Origin: Diaporthe sp. PMI_573
Lineage: Eukaryota > Ascomycota > Sordariomycetes > Diaporthales > Diaporthaceae
DNA length: 64,000 bases
Direction: 5' to 3'
Assembly: GCA_021399435.1 (NCBI GenBank)
Contig: JAJTUP010000002.1
Coordinates: forward strand, 682,001-746,000
The notes below the pieces were generated by a model, which saw nothing but the letters and a program-made list of their open reading frames with translations, was not told the origin of the DNA and made no database searches. Positions 32,860 through 43,448 of this stretch are shown here, one piece after another (position 1 is the stretch's first letter; every line of letters begins with the position of its first letter). Made by a program: the position numbers and the translations under genes.

Positions 32860-35301
32860 TCACACCAGCGTGAAAGCCCCAGTGACACCCTCAAATTCAG
32901 TAATGGTGCCCCCGATGCTCTTCCAGTCGCCATAGTACCGTATGCGGTAAACCCCGGGCTCGGGCTTCTCGCCCTCGGGCTCCCTGTCCGTCTCCCACGT
33001 GATCTCGACCTCGCTCGTGGCGAGCACCTCGCTGGTCCGCCTCCACGAGAAGACCAGCGCCCAGTCGCTGTCGTCCCTGACCGTCTGCCAGAGCTCGCCC
33101 TCATCGTCGTCGTCCTGCTGCTTCCGCCCCACGCCGCCCGGCACAAGCTTCTCGACGGCGGCGTACGTGCCCCCCAGCCGGAGGTCATTGCGCGGGTTGG
33201 CGCCGACAAACACGGCCGAGATGGGCACGCCGGCGCGGTAGAAGCGCCGCACGTCCTGCTTGACCTCGCCAAAAGACCTGCCCAGCGGCGTCCCGTCCCG
33301 CACGACGCCGGTGATGAAGCTGAGCGAGCGGTTCGTGTTGTCGGGCGGGAAGAATTCCGATGGTTGCCGCGGGGGTGGACCGGAACGCGCCCCGAGTAGA
33401 TGGAGGTGTGCTAGCGTCACGTTGATGTAGGCCGCGAGGGTGTGGGGCCCGTACAGCGTCGAGGCGCCCTCGTACCGCTGGATGGAGTACTCCTGCTCCG
33501 TGGCGATGTAGTGCGTGTAGCTGTTTGCCGGGCCGCCCAGGACGACTACGGGGCTCGGGGACCGGCGGCGTGCGTCGTGGCCCTCGCCGCTGAACAGCGC
33601 CGTGCTCTCGGCCTTGACTGCATCCTTCCACCGCCGCCCGGCCATGGTGGTCGCCTCGCCCGGGCTGACGACGATGAGCAGCTGGCCCACGCGGAAGACC
33701 TGGACGTCGACGACGTTGGGGGTCCAGGCGTAGGGCTTGTTCACCTCGCCGACGTCGAGGAGGATGGGCTTGGAGCCCTGGCATGCGCGCTGCTCGTCCG
33801 AGGGCTCCTTCAGGAAGCCGGATACCACACGCCACACCGGGGATGTGTTGGACGGGTTGCCGTCGTGCTGGGTGAAGTCGAAGGCCCCCGGGCCATCGGA
33901 CGTACCAGCTGCGAAGGACCAACCTAAAGCCGCGGGGCAGGTTGAGACCAAGGTCCCATTTGGAAGGTTGAATGTGAAGTCGGACATGTTGTGGAATGTG
34001 TGAAAGGACTTGACCCAGGGCCCCTCGACGGGAATGGGGTTCACATTGAGCTCGTCGTAGAGGGACTTGGCTGGCACGAACTGCCGCCGGCCGATCTCGA
34101 AACAGGACGAGGTGCCAGTGTCATCGGCCGTGTACAGAGGGCCGCGGGCGTGGCACTTCTGGCTCCTCCCGTCGCTGGGGCAGGTGCTGTTCTCGAAGCT
34201 GCACATCTCCCCGGATTCGTCCTCGCAGTACGCGCCCAGCACGTTGGGGCTGGTGTCGCCGACGTCTGCCTGCGAGAAGCCGGCGACGAAACCGTCGGCA
34301 GCAGATGGGTCTTTGGAGGCACTCTTTTCAAACAGGTAGGCGGCGACTCCCTTGTTGTCGCCTGTGATAATTGTGTTGTTGCCGTACATGGATGTGCCAT
34401 GGGTGGGGAACCAAGTTAGGACGCCGATGTTCTTCCCGTCGGACGCCCGTTGGAATTTGAGGAGGGTGAGGTTCTTCTCCACTGAGCCATCGTCCTCGCT
34501 GCTGGTGTTGTACTTGGCGCGTTCCTCCTCCGGGTTGGCCAGGTAAGCGAACAAGCTCCTGTTGATGTTGGCGCCCTCTACCCTGGTGGAGCCGATGCTC
34601 ATGTGACCAGGCTGGAGAGTCTCATGAGCTCTGACGATAGAGAGTATGGCACCCTCGACTATTGCCCGGTAGCCCTGATGGTCGAATCCCTTGCTGGTGA
34701 TCTGAGGCAACAGGTAGTTGAGCCATCCGGCAGGGCCGGAATGTGAATGTGTGCCTGTAACGGCGACGTTGTGGTTCTGATAGACTTCATACTCAGGGCC
34801 CAGGTCTCTGAGCCCAGACAGGATGCCATATCTCACAGCAGTGTCCCCAGATTGGGTGTCCAATACCAAGTAGACGAAGCGGTCGGCGGGGTTCTCCGTG
34901 TCCCCCACAATAAAGGCGCGGGAGTACAGGCGTTGACGCAGGCCCGTCCCAAGCTGCTTGGGGTCTGCGTAGCCCATCAGGTTGACCTCGACCACTGGCC
35001 CTGTGATGTCGGCTTTCCCCACGCCCAAGAGATATTGGTCACCCTCGTAGGGGCTGGTGGTCGTGGCGGGGGGCGCATCGTTTGTGAACAAGTCCAGGAC
35101 ATGTCTGGAGGGCCCTGATACCGCCGTGTGTACGAGATAGAGTGAGAATGCGACGAGAAAAAGGAGAGAGAGCCATGGAAGTGTGGCTATCCTGCGAGAC
35201 GATGTTGATGCAGGTTGTGGCAGAGGACCGGCCTCATTGTCGCCATGTGCGACGGCATGTTGTTGTGGGCCCTCGCCCGCGGATGACTTGTGCTTGTCCA
35301 T
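32860..35301 (-). CDS. Neutral/alkaline ceramidase with N-terminal membrane anchor
   Basis: Zinc amidohydrolase that cleaves ceramide to sphingosine and fatty acid. Intronless, 813 residues. A short cytosolic N-terminus (1-38) and a hydrophobic anchor (about 41-62) suggest a type II membrane or secreted-after-cleavage form facing the lumen or exterior. The catalytic domain begins at YLLGVGKADITGPVVEVNLMGYA. Metal-site motifs include GTHSHSGPAGW near 175-185. The nucleophile region FSQADVGDTSPNVLGAYC carries the expected Ser in GDTSPN. The C-terminal immunoglobulin-like domain with the WxTxW-type end (about 650-813) is complete and closes with GAFTLV. Many N-x-S/T sites fit a glycosylated exoenzyme. 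The roles are sphingolipid turnover and possibly host lipid use. Confidence 0.92.
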   Translation of the reverse strand: MDKHKSSAGEGPQQHAVAHGDNEAGPLPQPASTSSRRIATLPWLSLLFLVAFSLYLVHTAVSGPSRHVLDLFTNDAPPATTTSPYEGDQYLLGVGKADITGPVVEVNLMGYADPKQLGTGLRQRLYSRAFIVGDTENPADRFVYLVLDTQSGDTAVRYGILSGLRDLGPEYEVYQNHNVAVTGTHSHSGPAGWLNYLLPQITSKGFDHQGYRAIVEGAILSIVRAHETLQPGHMSIGSTRVEGANINRSLFAYLANPEEERAKYNTSSEDDGSVEKNLTLLKFQRASDGKNIGVLTWFPTHGTSMYGNNTIITGDNKGVAAYLFEKSASKDPSAADGFVAGFSQADVGDTSPNVLGAYCEDESGEMCSFENSTCPSDGRSQKCHARGPLYTADDTGTSSCFEIGRRQFVPAKSLYDELNVNPIPVEGPWVKSFHTFHNMSDFTFNLPNGTLVSTCPAALGWSFAAGTSDGPGAFDFTQHDGNPSNTSPVWRVVSGFLKEPSDEQRACQGSKPILLDVGEVNKPYAWTPNVVDVQVFRVGQLLIVVSPGEATTMAGRRWKDAVKAESTALFSGEGHDARRRSPSPVVVLGGPANSYTHYIATEQEYSIQRYEGASTLYGPHTLAAYINVTLAHLHLLGARSGPPPRQPSEFFPPDNTNRSLSFITGVVRDGTPLGRSFGEVKQDVRRFYRAGVPISAVFVGANPRNDLRLGGTYAAVEKLVPGGVGRKQQDDDDEGELWQTVRDDSDWALVFSWRRTSEVLATSEVEITWETDREPEGEKPEPGVYRIRYYGDWKSIGGTITEFEGVTGAFTLV

Positions 35302-36488
35302 TCTCTCTCTCTCTCGCGGTCGTCTAAGCTCGCCCTCTCTCTACACGTCCAGCATGATGATGGCGTGAATAGTGAGTTGTATAGAGCCAGAGCCGTGAGC
35401 AAGCAAGAACGTGACAGGAATAGTCTTGGAGCATGTGGACAATTACAAACACAGACGCAGGTGACTGCACCCGCGGACAGCCCGGGGCGATCCGGTAGGG
35501 ATGCGGTCATAGCTGGACGGCAGTGAGAAGCAGCGACCATCCATGCCCGTTTCGGGTGCTTGGAAACGCCCCGATTCGACGGCTAGCTAATGTGGGCTGG
35601 CGACAACTTGGAGCTACTGCACGCCCTTTCCGCGCCTGTACACAGTATAAGTTCCCCGGACGAGAAGCGGGCTGTCAATATCCACCACTCTGCATCACAA
35701 CACATCATTGCCATGCCACATCACAACATTATCTGTGTTCGTCCTCTCCGGGGAAGAGGAGGTAACTAACATCAGCCTGGAATGGTTGATTGAAATCTGT
35801 ACAGAGATGATTGAATGCGTCCCTGATTCTCTGTGCTTCTCCCTTGCTGTCAGGCATCAGCAGTGCACAGCCCGTTATCGGATTCAAATGAAACAAAGTC
35901 GTCGTACAGGTGGACTCATCTAAATCACAGCTGATATTCCGAGGATGTGGAAAATGCAAGCGTGGTTCTATTCATTATTGGGTGCTGACGAAGCACTACA
36001 CTAACTCCCGTCTTCATAAATGTACGGCCGCGAAGAAAGTTCCTCTCCAAGAGTTACGGGCGTGCCTACTTTACCTGCTTCATGCGCTGATGTAGACGGC
36101 TTCTAAGTGAAAGAGGGGGGGGGGTTCGGCCTCCCTGCTAGCTAAAATGACTGAATGCCGGCCGATCATCCTCGACTGGGGGTTATTGGCTTTGCTGCGC
36201 CGCCGGATGGCCTGTTGGCCGCTTGCCCTCTGTGGGCCGAAGGATTCGCGGAGGCCAAGCCTAGACCAACAATACGTACTAGAGAACCTTTTCTCGCGTG
36301 CTCGTCAGCGGCTTGGAAGTCCAATGTTACGGACCTTTTATGATATACTGGCCACTAATATTCAGACAAATGATGTCGATACGTAGGTAGTCCGGATGAG
36401 CGGCGATCCTGTCTGCCAACACCAGTGCCCATCATTATTCAACCAGGGACCATCACATAAATCGAGTCATATACCACCCTCGCGATCC
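35302..36488. other. Divergent intergenic region, 1.19 kb
   Basis: Upstream region of the ceramidase (-) and the P450 pseudogene (+). It contains a 10-base G run at 36115-36124 and a CT-rich patch (35301-35340). No gene is recognised. Confidence 0.6.
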
Positions 36489-38367
36489 ATGGCTCATTTC
36501 CTTCTCCCTCCCGAAGCCATGACGGAAATCCTTGTGACTGTGGTGCTAGGAGCGGTATGCCATCTATGGAGTTCCCAGATGTTGCACTTGACTAACTCTA
36601 TTCAAACATCACTGTCTACGCAGCGCAGAGATGCATCTATCTACTATACTTCCAACACCCTCTCGCCAAGTTCCCAGGCCCGCAAATCGCCGCCGTGTCG
36701 AATGTATGGTATGCCCAGAAGTGGTACGTCTGACAAACCTGCATGTTCAACACCATACAAGGTATATTGACAACCCCGCCAGGCTTTCCGGCCGTTACCC
36801 ATGGGCCATCGAAGAAGTCCTAGACAAGTACGGCGACGTGGTGCGAATGTCGCCCAACGAGCTCGTCTTCTTCACCCGCAAGCCTTCGCAGACATCTACC
36901 TGCCGGCGAGCAAGGGGCTCGAACTCTTCCCCAAAACGGACTTCCAGGACCGCGGTGCCAATCTCGGCGGCATCGTGAGGGAGGAGGACCCCATGAGACA
37001 CCGAGAGGTCGCGAGGAAGGTCCTCCCCGCCTTCAGCGCCCGGTAGATACGGACCTTCGAGCCTGTCATGCACAGGCACATGGACTACTTCGTGGAGCGG
37101 ATGAGGGATATCGGTGCCCGGGGTGTCAGCCTTGTCGACTGGACGCATTGGGTGGCCTGGGACACGGCCCAGGATGTGGCGTGGAATGAAGACACATCGT
37201 TTGCTATGAATGAAGGTATGTCGCTGGGTTCCTGGCTTGCCCTTACGCTTAGCAAAGGTGTTGACTTCGGTATTTCTTTCCAGAGAGGGACCCAGTCGCC
37301 CTCGATGTTCTTATTTCATTCAATGCATTCGCCACTATGATCCAGGTCTTCAAACGGTTCCCCCTTATCAGCCCTGTCAAGTATCTGTTTGCGCCGGTGA
37401 AGAAGCTGAGCTCTCTAGCCGAGATGGAGAGCAATACGCGTAAAAGCGTGCTGCGGCGCATCGAGAGGCGAGGCGGTACACCACACCCGGACATATTCGA
37501 CTTTGTGTTGCCAGCCGACGAGGAGCCGCCAACCGGTAATAGCGAGCTCTTGCATCTTGGCTCGGTGGCTCTGCAGACGATGTTTGCTGGCTTTGGCCCC
37601 ATGGCAGATTGGTACTACTTGCTGCTATTTTATCTTATTGAGACGCCCGAGTGCTACAAGATCTTGACAGATGAGATCCGGGACAAGTTTGAAAGTTATG
37701 ATGACATCAATATCCAGAGTACTGCGAAATTACAGTATCTCACCGCGTGTTTGGAGGAATCCCTCCGGATCATTTCCACCAACTCTACCGGCCTCCCACG
37801 TTACAGCCCTGGAGCAGTCGTCGACGGCCATTACATCCCCAAAGGAGTACGTGATACCCTCACCTACACAATCTTACACACTCCCAAAACTAACACGACC
37901 GCTTACTACCTCACCAGGTTACCGTCCAGTCCAGCGTCTTCACCCTCGGCCGAAGCCCCCACTACTTCCATGATCCGAGGCGCTTCCGGCCAGAACGGTA
38001 CCTGCCGGCCGCACATCCCCGATATGACAAGGTCTTCGCCAATGACGCATGCAAGGGCCTTCCTGCGTTCAGTCTCGGGCCACGCGCCTACATAGGCCGG
38101 GAGCTCGGCTGGGCAGAGGCAACGCTGTTTGTATCAAAGCTGCTGTGGCAGTTCGACGTGTTCAAGGCACCAGGGGAGACCCTGGACATGAAGGGGCTCG
38201 AGCGGGAGTTGTTGCATTACGGCTTCCTGACCAAGCCGCAGGTGTGGGTGCAATTTAGGCCGGTGCAGCGGGAAGGCTTAGGGCATTTCTTCTCACCCAG
38301 GCGCGAGGCCGGTAGGGCAGATATAGTAATACCAATCATTCCATACTGCCTAGTTGCTCATGATTGA
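36489..38367 (+). pseudogene. Cytochrome P450 pseudogene (haem-ligand Cys lost, frameshift, nonsense codon)
   Basis: A nearly full-length fungal microsomal P450 of the FPGP type is visible. It has an N-terminal anchor (LVTVVLGA), HPLAKFPGPQIAAVSNVWYAQKW after a spliced exon, ELVFFT, PQAFADIYLPASKGL, the ExxR helix (EESLRI), PERYLP and the haem-loop FSLGPRAYIG. The introns still have good signals (36711-type GTACGT donor, 37215 GTATGT...TTCCAG, GTACGT...CACCAG near 37850-37917). Lesions: a one-base deletion near 36874-36879 shifts frame between ELVFFT and QAFADIY. An in-frame TAG lies at 37044-37046. The haem-coordinating cysteine codon is TAC (Tyr) at 38089-38091. The I-helix oxygen-binding motif is degenerate (AGFGPMADW at 37587-37613, lacking the acidic-Thr pair). 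No active enzyme can come from this locus. Confidence 0.85.
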
Positions 38368-39861
38368 TCCGAGAAGTGGTTATCATCTCCAGGAAGCCGG
38401 TGGTCAGCATTTCGCTGAGATGGCTAGCTGCCTTGTTAGCATAGTCTTTGTACCACTGATATTATTACTACAAGGCTATAGGTAGGGGCCTGTGCTTCTT
38501 TTTAATCTACAAGAAGCGAAGTCTCGAGTGGATGCTGTTTCTCGTCGCCGCCGGGCCCATGTGACTTTGGTTGTAGCCTCCTCTGAGACTCTAGCGCCTG
38601 CTCTTCCTTGCACTCTGACTCTTTCTCCTCATCCTGCTATCTACATATTTTAAACCGAATCTATACATGCTCAATTTCGTCATTCTTTTTCCCACTTCAT
38701 TGAGTTAAATCTGAAAGTGAAACACGGCTTGCCCAAGCCTCATGCTGCATTCTGCGCCGAAAAGCCGACAAGCAAGTGAACAGGACAAGACAGGCTGACA
38801 CGCTGCTACCAACTTCCCAAAGATAGGACTCAGTCCTATCTGTATTTACAATACCCTGCAGATTCATACCGAAGTATGAACTAAAGAAAGATAGAGGCAG
38901 AAAAATTATAGTGACGGCAGTGAAATAAAAGTGGCTTTTGTTAGAAGTTGGTCGGTGATAGAATAAAGATTGACCGCGGGAGGCAAACTTAGTTCGATAC
39001 TACCCAAGAAGACATTTCTCAACACCTTATTCAAGAGTATTATGCTTTCACGACGTTTGGCCCATTTCCACAATGCTACCACCGTCTCAGAATACTGTCT
39101 GTACTCGGAACGGACCTCCTCCAGAGCATCCTCTGAGAAATCTCGAGGCTAGTCTCGAGTGCGATTTCCCACTTTGGTGATGCTCGCGGGAACGTCAAGG
39201 CGAAGTCAGGTCGAAGAGTTCGAAGGTCTGGACCCTTTTAGGAGCCATTGGAGAGCGTGTGTCCTTGCTCATGTCGCAGCTCAATGCACAACGTGGTGAT
39301 GGGTCGCTTTAGGAAGTGTATTCAATAATGGAGACCGAAGATGTACAGTTGATAAGGAAGATGGAGAATGTTTTGAAGTGGGCAACCAGAAACCCCGGAA
39401 TCCTTATCGTTCAAACGATGCTCTCTGAACCACATGCACGCATTGGACCATGTCATGCCGCGCCGCAAACCCCAGCAACAGCATAGATCGCCACGGAATA
39501 ATCCGAGTCTTGCACCAAACGGCGCTTGATTACATACCTAGGTATTGTACTTGCGACCAAATTGCACGTCATTGCACCTGCTGCAAAATATTCCCGTCCT
39601 TGCAACCGAGACCTCTTCATGACCAGAGTCTGACTCTGTCACTTTACCAGACTCTTCGATATTTGAGAACGTCCAGTAACGGAAGGCTCTCCTTGCAGGC
39701 ACACTAAACCTTTCCTGTACCTCAGTTCCAGGAGGGGAACTAGTCGCGTTTCTATCATCGTACCTTTCCATTTCCACGCATTAGACCTGCGCACTGCATA
39801 CAGCTATGCGAATCGCTACTCGCGCAGTTGTCATCTCTTCCTCCAGAGCCAGATTTGAAAG
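38368..39861. other. Intergenic, 1.49 kb
   Basis: AT-rich in places (38640-38960). Short ORFs lack family signatures. I saw no transposon ends or RNA gene. Confidence 0.55.
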
Positions 39862-40555
39862 ATGCCGGTGGTCCGGCCAGTGGAGCACGCAGACATAGCC
39901 CAGTGCGTTCGAATCCGCGTTGACACCCTGGGATCACTCGTCATTGGACGACCGCCTTCGTACCCCGGATTCTTGGAAGATAAGGAGGCCACCGTCCACC
40001 GAGATATCGATACAAGCCCTCATGTACACCATCTCAAGGTGGTGGACCCTGACGATGAGTATGAGGTCATGGCCTATGCCAAATGGGAGGTCTACGAAAA
40101 GGGACGCCCGGATCTAGAGGATCTCCGCAAACAGATGGAGGAATCGGCCAAAGCAGTTGATCAGTTCGGGCGCCTGAGGGAGGTTGCACATGATTACTTT
40201 TGTACTCGAAACGGGGATAAGGGAAAGTATTCGCACCTGCGTGAGTCAATATCCACTCTGGCACACGAGAGATTGGAAGCTCACATTAAGAAACCAAGTC
40301 TTGGCTCTGCTTGTAACAGCACAACAGCACAGGCAACGCGGCGCTGGCAGCATGTTGGTTCGATGGGGAATAGAACTTTCAGAGACAACTGGCCTTCCGT
40401 GCTATGTGCAGGCCTCTGAACAAGGGCGGCGCCTGTACCAACACCATGGCTTCGAGGAGATTGGCACAGTCGAGTTCAACCTGTCTGAATATGGACTGCA
40501 TGGGATCGAAAGAATGACAGAGATGACTAGGGGAAGCTGGTCTGAAGTCCCCTAA
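39862..40555 (+). CDS. GNAT-family N-acetyltransferase
   Basis: Acetyl-CoA-dependent N-acetyltransferase, 211 residues from exons 39862-40240 and 40299-40555. The 58-nt intron has a GTGAGT donor and an ACCAAG acceptor. Splicing removes a frame break and yields YSHLLLALLVTAQQHRQRGAGSMLVRWG, the expected beta4-alpha3 unit with the acetyl-CoA pyrophosphate-binding Q/RxxGxG signature (RQRGAG). The N-terminal half (RPVEHADIAQCVRIRV...) is the usual GNAT beta1-alpha1. The C-terminal YVQASEQGRRLYQHHGFEEIGTVEF block is the conserved alpha4/beta6-7 end. The substrate is unknown; many fungal members of this subgroup are uncharacterised. Nearby polyamine oxidase does not by itself imply spermidine acetylation. 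Confidence 0.85.
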
Positions 40556-41274
40556 GCGCTGCTAGTCCATGAGAATCCGTACTGGGATTCTTTCAAGTCA
40601 TTGCCTCGATGTTTTCAAGCGCCCATAGTTACGAATGGTTTGAGTTTCGGCAGAATTCTCTCAAAATATTTCGTCGATGGTATTGGAAACGGTCGGCACC
40701 GCCTCGAGTATCGCAGCCTGCTCAAACTGACTTGCAAAATACTAGGTCATTTGAAAGATGTCCGCGATTCTGGCGAGGAGTGCGAATCCTGTTACAACGA
40801 AGCATCAACCCTCTGTGGACTTCTCAGCACTCTCCAGCTGCGTGCCCGCGTAGAACGGCACTTGAGAATAGCAATGGAAATACAGTACAGTAACCACCGA
40901 TCAGACCAACATGCACTTTCCCACCGAAATTATCAAGGCTCTTAGCGATAGATACAAGATCACCCACAGGGACATCTTAGGCTATGTCCCCTCTTCTCTC
41001 TTACAGGAGCGCCCGCCCGCCCCCGTGTTCCCAGTACGCCCTACTAGTAGAGGTAATAGTCATTTTCTCTTCTAGACTTGATAATTCAAGGCCTGGGACT
41101 GCCAGATTGGCTCTTGATGTCCCTGGTTATTCTGAGCCCTGGGTGGCACACATGTATGCAGGAAGCATGCCCAAAACCACAAGTCTTTCATGAAGTGAAG
41201 ATATTAGTATATCTAGGTTTAATTAATACAATATTCTGTAATCAAGAAAGTTGGTGCATGATACTGAGCCCCAT
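40556..41274. other. Intergenic, 719 bp, holding a STAND-protein relic
   Basis: Between the 3' ends of the GNAT and polyamine-oxidase genes. Apart from the relic at 40682-40858, I see nothing. Confidence 0.55.
40682..40858 (+). pseudogene. Relic of the N-terminal domain of a fungal STAND/NLR-like protein
   Basis: One open segment reads LLKLTCKILGHLKDVRD, then SGEECESCYNEASTLCGLLS and TLQLRARVE. This matches my recollection of the helical N-terminal domain found before NACHT/ankyrin modules in fungal STAND proteins (pattern YLKDVKD...C..EAS.L..LL..L..R.E). The upstream and downstream parts of such a gene, including any P-loop, are absent, so this is read as a short decayed remnant. It depends on remembered family patterns; a profile search would decide it. 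Confidence 0.4.
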
Positions 41275-43448
41275 TCACTCTTCATCCAGCCCATTTGTCT
41301 GGAAGCTCGTCCCATCCCACCCGTTCTGGACATTATACTCCTCCAGCTCAGTGGTGCCATGCAACTTCTCATACCTGACCCTCTCGCCACAGTCCCCGCT
41401 GCTGCCCTTCGTGGCGCCCCCGGTCGGCGCATCGCCGATACACTCGCCCCTGATCAACTCCGCGATCCTTTCACCAGCGTCGCGGCCCTCGAACCAGGCG
41501 CCCTGCATGTACCCAAAGTAGGTGGCGCTGGTGTGCTCGCCCGCGAACCACAGCCGTCCCACATTGGCGCGGAGGTTCTCGTGCATCTCGAGCGTGGTGC
41601 CAGCAGGCCAGCACGAGAAGGATCCGTACGACCAGGGGACGATGCCCCACCGCGGGTAGGCGAACGCGGTCGGCTCTGGCACGGTGACGTCTGGGAACAT
41701 GGCACGTAGCACGTCCATTGTCTCGGCTAGTGTTTGCTCGTTTGTCATGCGTTCCACCCGTTTTGATTCACGTTCCGTGACGGTGGTGAAGAGTATGTGT
41801 GAGCCCGGGAAGAAGCCGTCGAGGTCGAGGGATTGCCAGATTGGATACCATCCTCGTTGTGTCGGGTCAGCGTAGCTAGCTCATAAGTCAGTCGTCGATG
41901 TAATTCTGAAAGGAATAGCAAGATAACTCTGATAAAAGGAATCAAAGGTTGAAAGAAAAATGGGCCAGCAGTGAGGGCAGAATTTCTGGGGCTGCGAGGA
42001 TGATGGAACATACAGAAAGAACTCGGTGTCGTCCGGCCAGAACCTCTCAGAGAACTGCATGAATATCTTCGTGTATGTGCCCAGGTTGAACATGTCAATG
42101 GAGGTCTTCTTCCAGTCTGGGAGGGGAGGATCAAATTCTACTGCTGATTCATGTTTCAAGACGCCCAAACTGAACGTGCAGACGGCGTAGTCGGCGGAGA
42201 TACAAGAACCATCCTCCATGGTGACTTCAACGCCCTCATCTGAATATTCGATATTGCTGATAATGGTGTTCAAGAGAAGCCGTGGGTCATCATCACCTAA
42301 GAACGTCGATGCTTCGCCTTTAATCCACGTATTGTGGCCTCGTTGATCGATAACGAAGTTGTTCTTGCCACTGTATTGCAGGAAAGTGAAGTTTTTCATA
42401 GCCTATATTGTCGCTATCAGCAGTCTGTTCAAAGAGCAGGTGTATGACGCATCGTGCCAAATGGTTCACTTGAGGATAGTTCATCAACGAGCCCAGGGCT
42501 CAGGATGGAGCTGCAGCGGGAATCGGCAGGGACATAAACACTGGGATCATACGAACCGAGTTGAATACAAGACTTGTCTCCTCAGGCGTGTAAGCCTGCT
42601 CGCCATCGTAGAGCCACCACTCGACGGCGTCAGCTGCGGCCGGATAGTCGCGCTGGTCTGGCTGCCATCCAACGTGCACGAGACCCTCGCGAATCGTCTT
42701 GTCCTGGATATTGTCTGTGAGGAGCTCGCCGGCTTCCTGTGTCATGCGGAAGTAGGCATCTTCGTACTCTTCTATCTCGGATTCGAAGTCTGCTAGACCG
42801 CATTCGTTGTACGTGAGGATTCGGGAGAAGTTGGACTCTTGACTCGCAATCTTCCACTTCTTCTCCTGAAATGCAGCCATGTGTCAGCGATCCGTGGTGG
42901 GTTCGCAATTCATGGGGAAGTGGGCTCCTACAAATGTCCAGATCGGGTTTTCTGGACCATCTTGAGTACCGAGACCTTGTACCCAGTTGGCCCCGTATTC
43001 GACCAGAAGTGGTTTGCCATCTTGCCCCTTGCCAAAGTCGGCGTGATGAACTCGTCCACCGATTTCACCCTGATATTCTACAATCAGGAAGTCCGTGACG
43101 GACTGATTGGACAAGGCTTGCTAAAATAAGGAAACAAAGCTGTAAACATCCTTGGTCCCACAGAAATCGTTGGGGAGAAGCGCAAGATTTGACAACTTAC
43201 AGCCGTGGTGATTCCTGCGATTCCCGCTCCTCTTCATCTCCACATTTTAGCCAGAGGTTCCCATGAACGATTGACGATAGCCTGAAGAAAAGCCATACTC
43301 ACAGGATTGCAACCTTGGTCCGGCGGCATGCAGAATATTCACGCCTTTCACCATTCGGAATAGCTGATCCATTGACCAAAGGTAAAGACGTCAGAACGAG
43401 AATGGGGAGTAAGGAAGCGAGTCGTTGGGGCTTGAATGTGGACCGCAT
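41275..43448 (-). CDS. Secreted flavin amine oxidase, polyamine-oxidase-like
   Basis: FAD enzyme of the polyamine/monoamine oxidase family. Six exons by hand: complement(43303-43448, 43201-43231, 42932-43120, 42557-42865, 42014-42402, 41275-41875), 554 residues, with phases consistent throughout. A signal peptide (residues 1-28, LLPILVLTSLPLVNG) is followed by VAILGAGIAGITTA, the FAD dinucleotide motif, which is split by intron 1 and intron 2. EIGGRVHHADFG, VEYGANWVQG, FVIDQRGHNTWIKGEAS and the C-terminal LWFAGEHTSATYFGYMQGAWFEGRDAGERIA (second FAD motif) are family hallmarks. The junction at 42403-42556 uses a less usual GTTCGT donor and is the least certain. An extracellular or vacuolar location is likely; the reaction would release H2O2. 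Confidence 0.87.
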
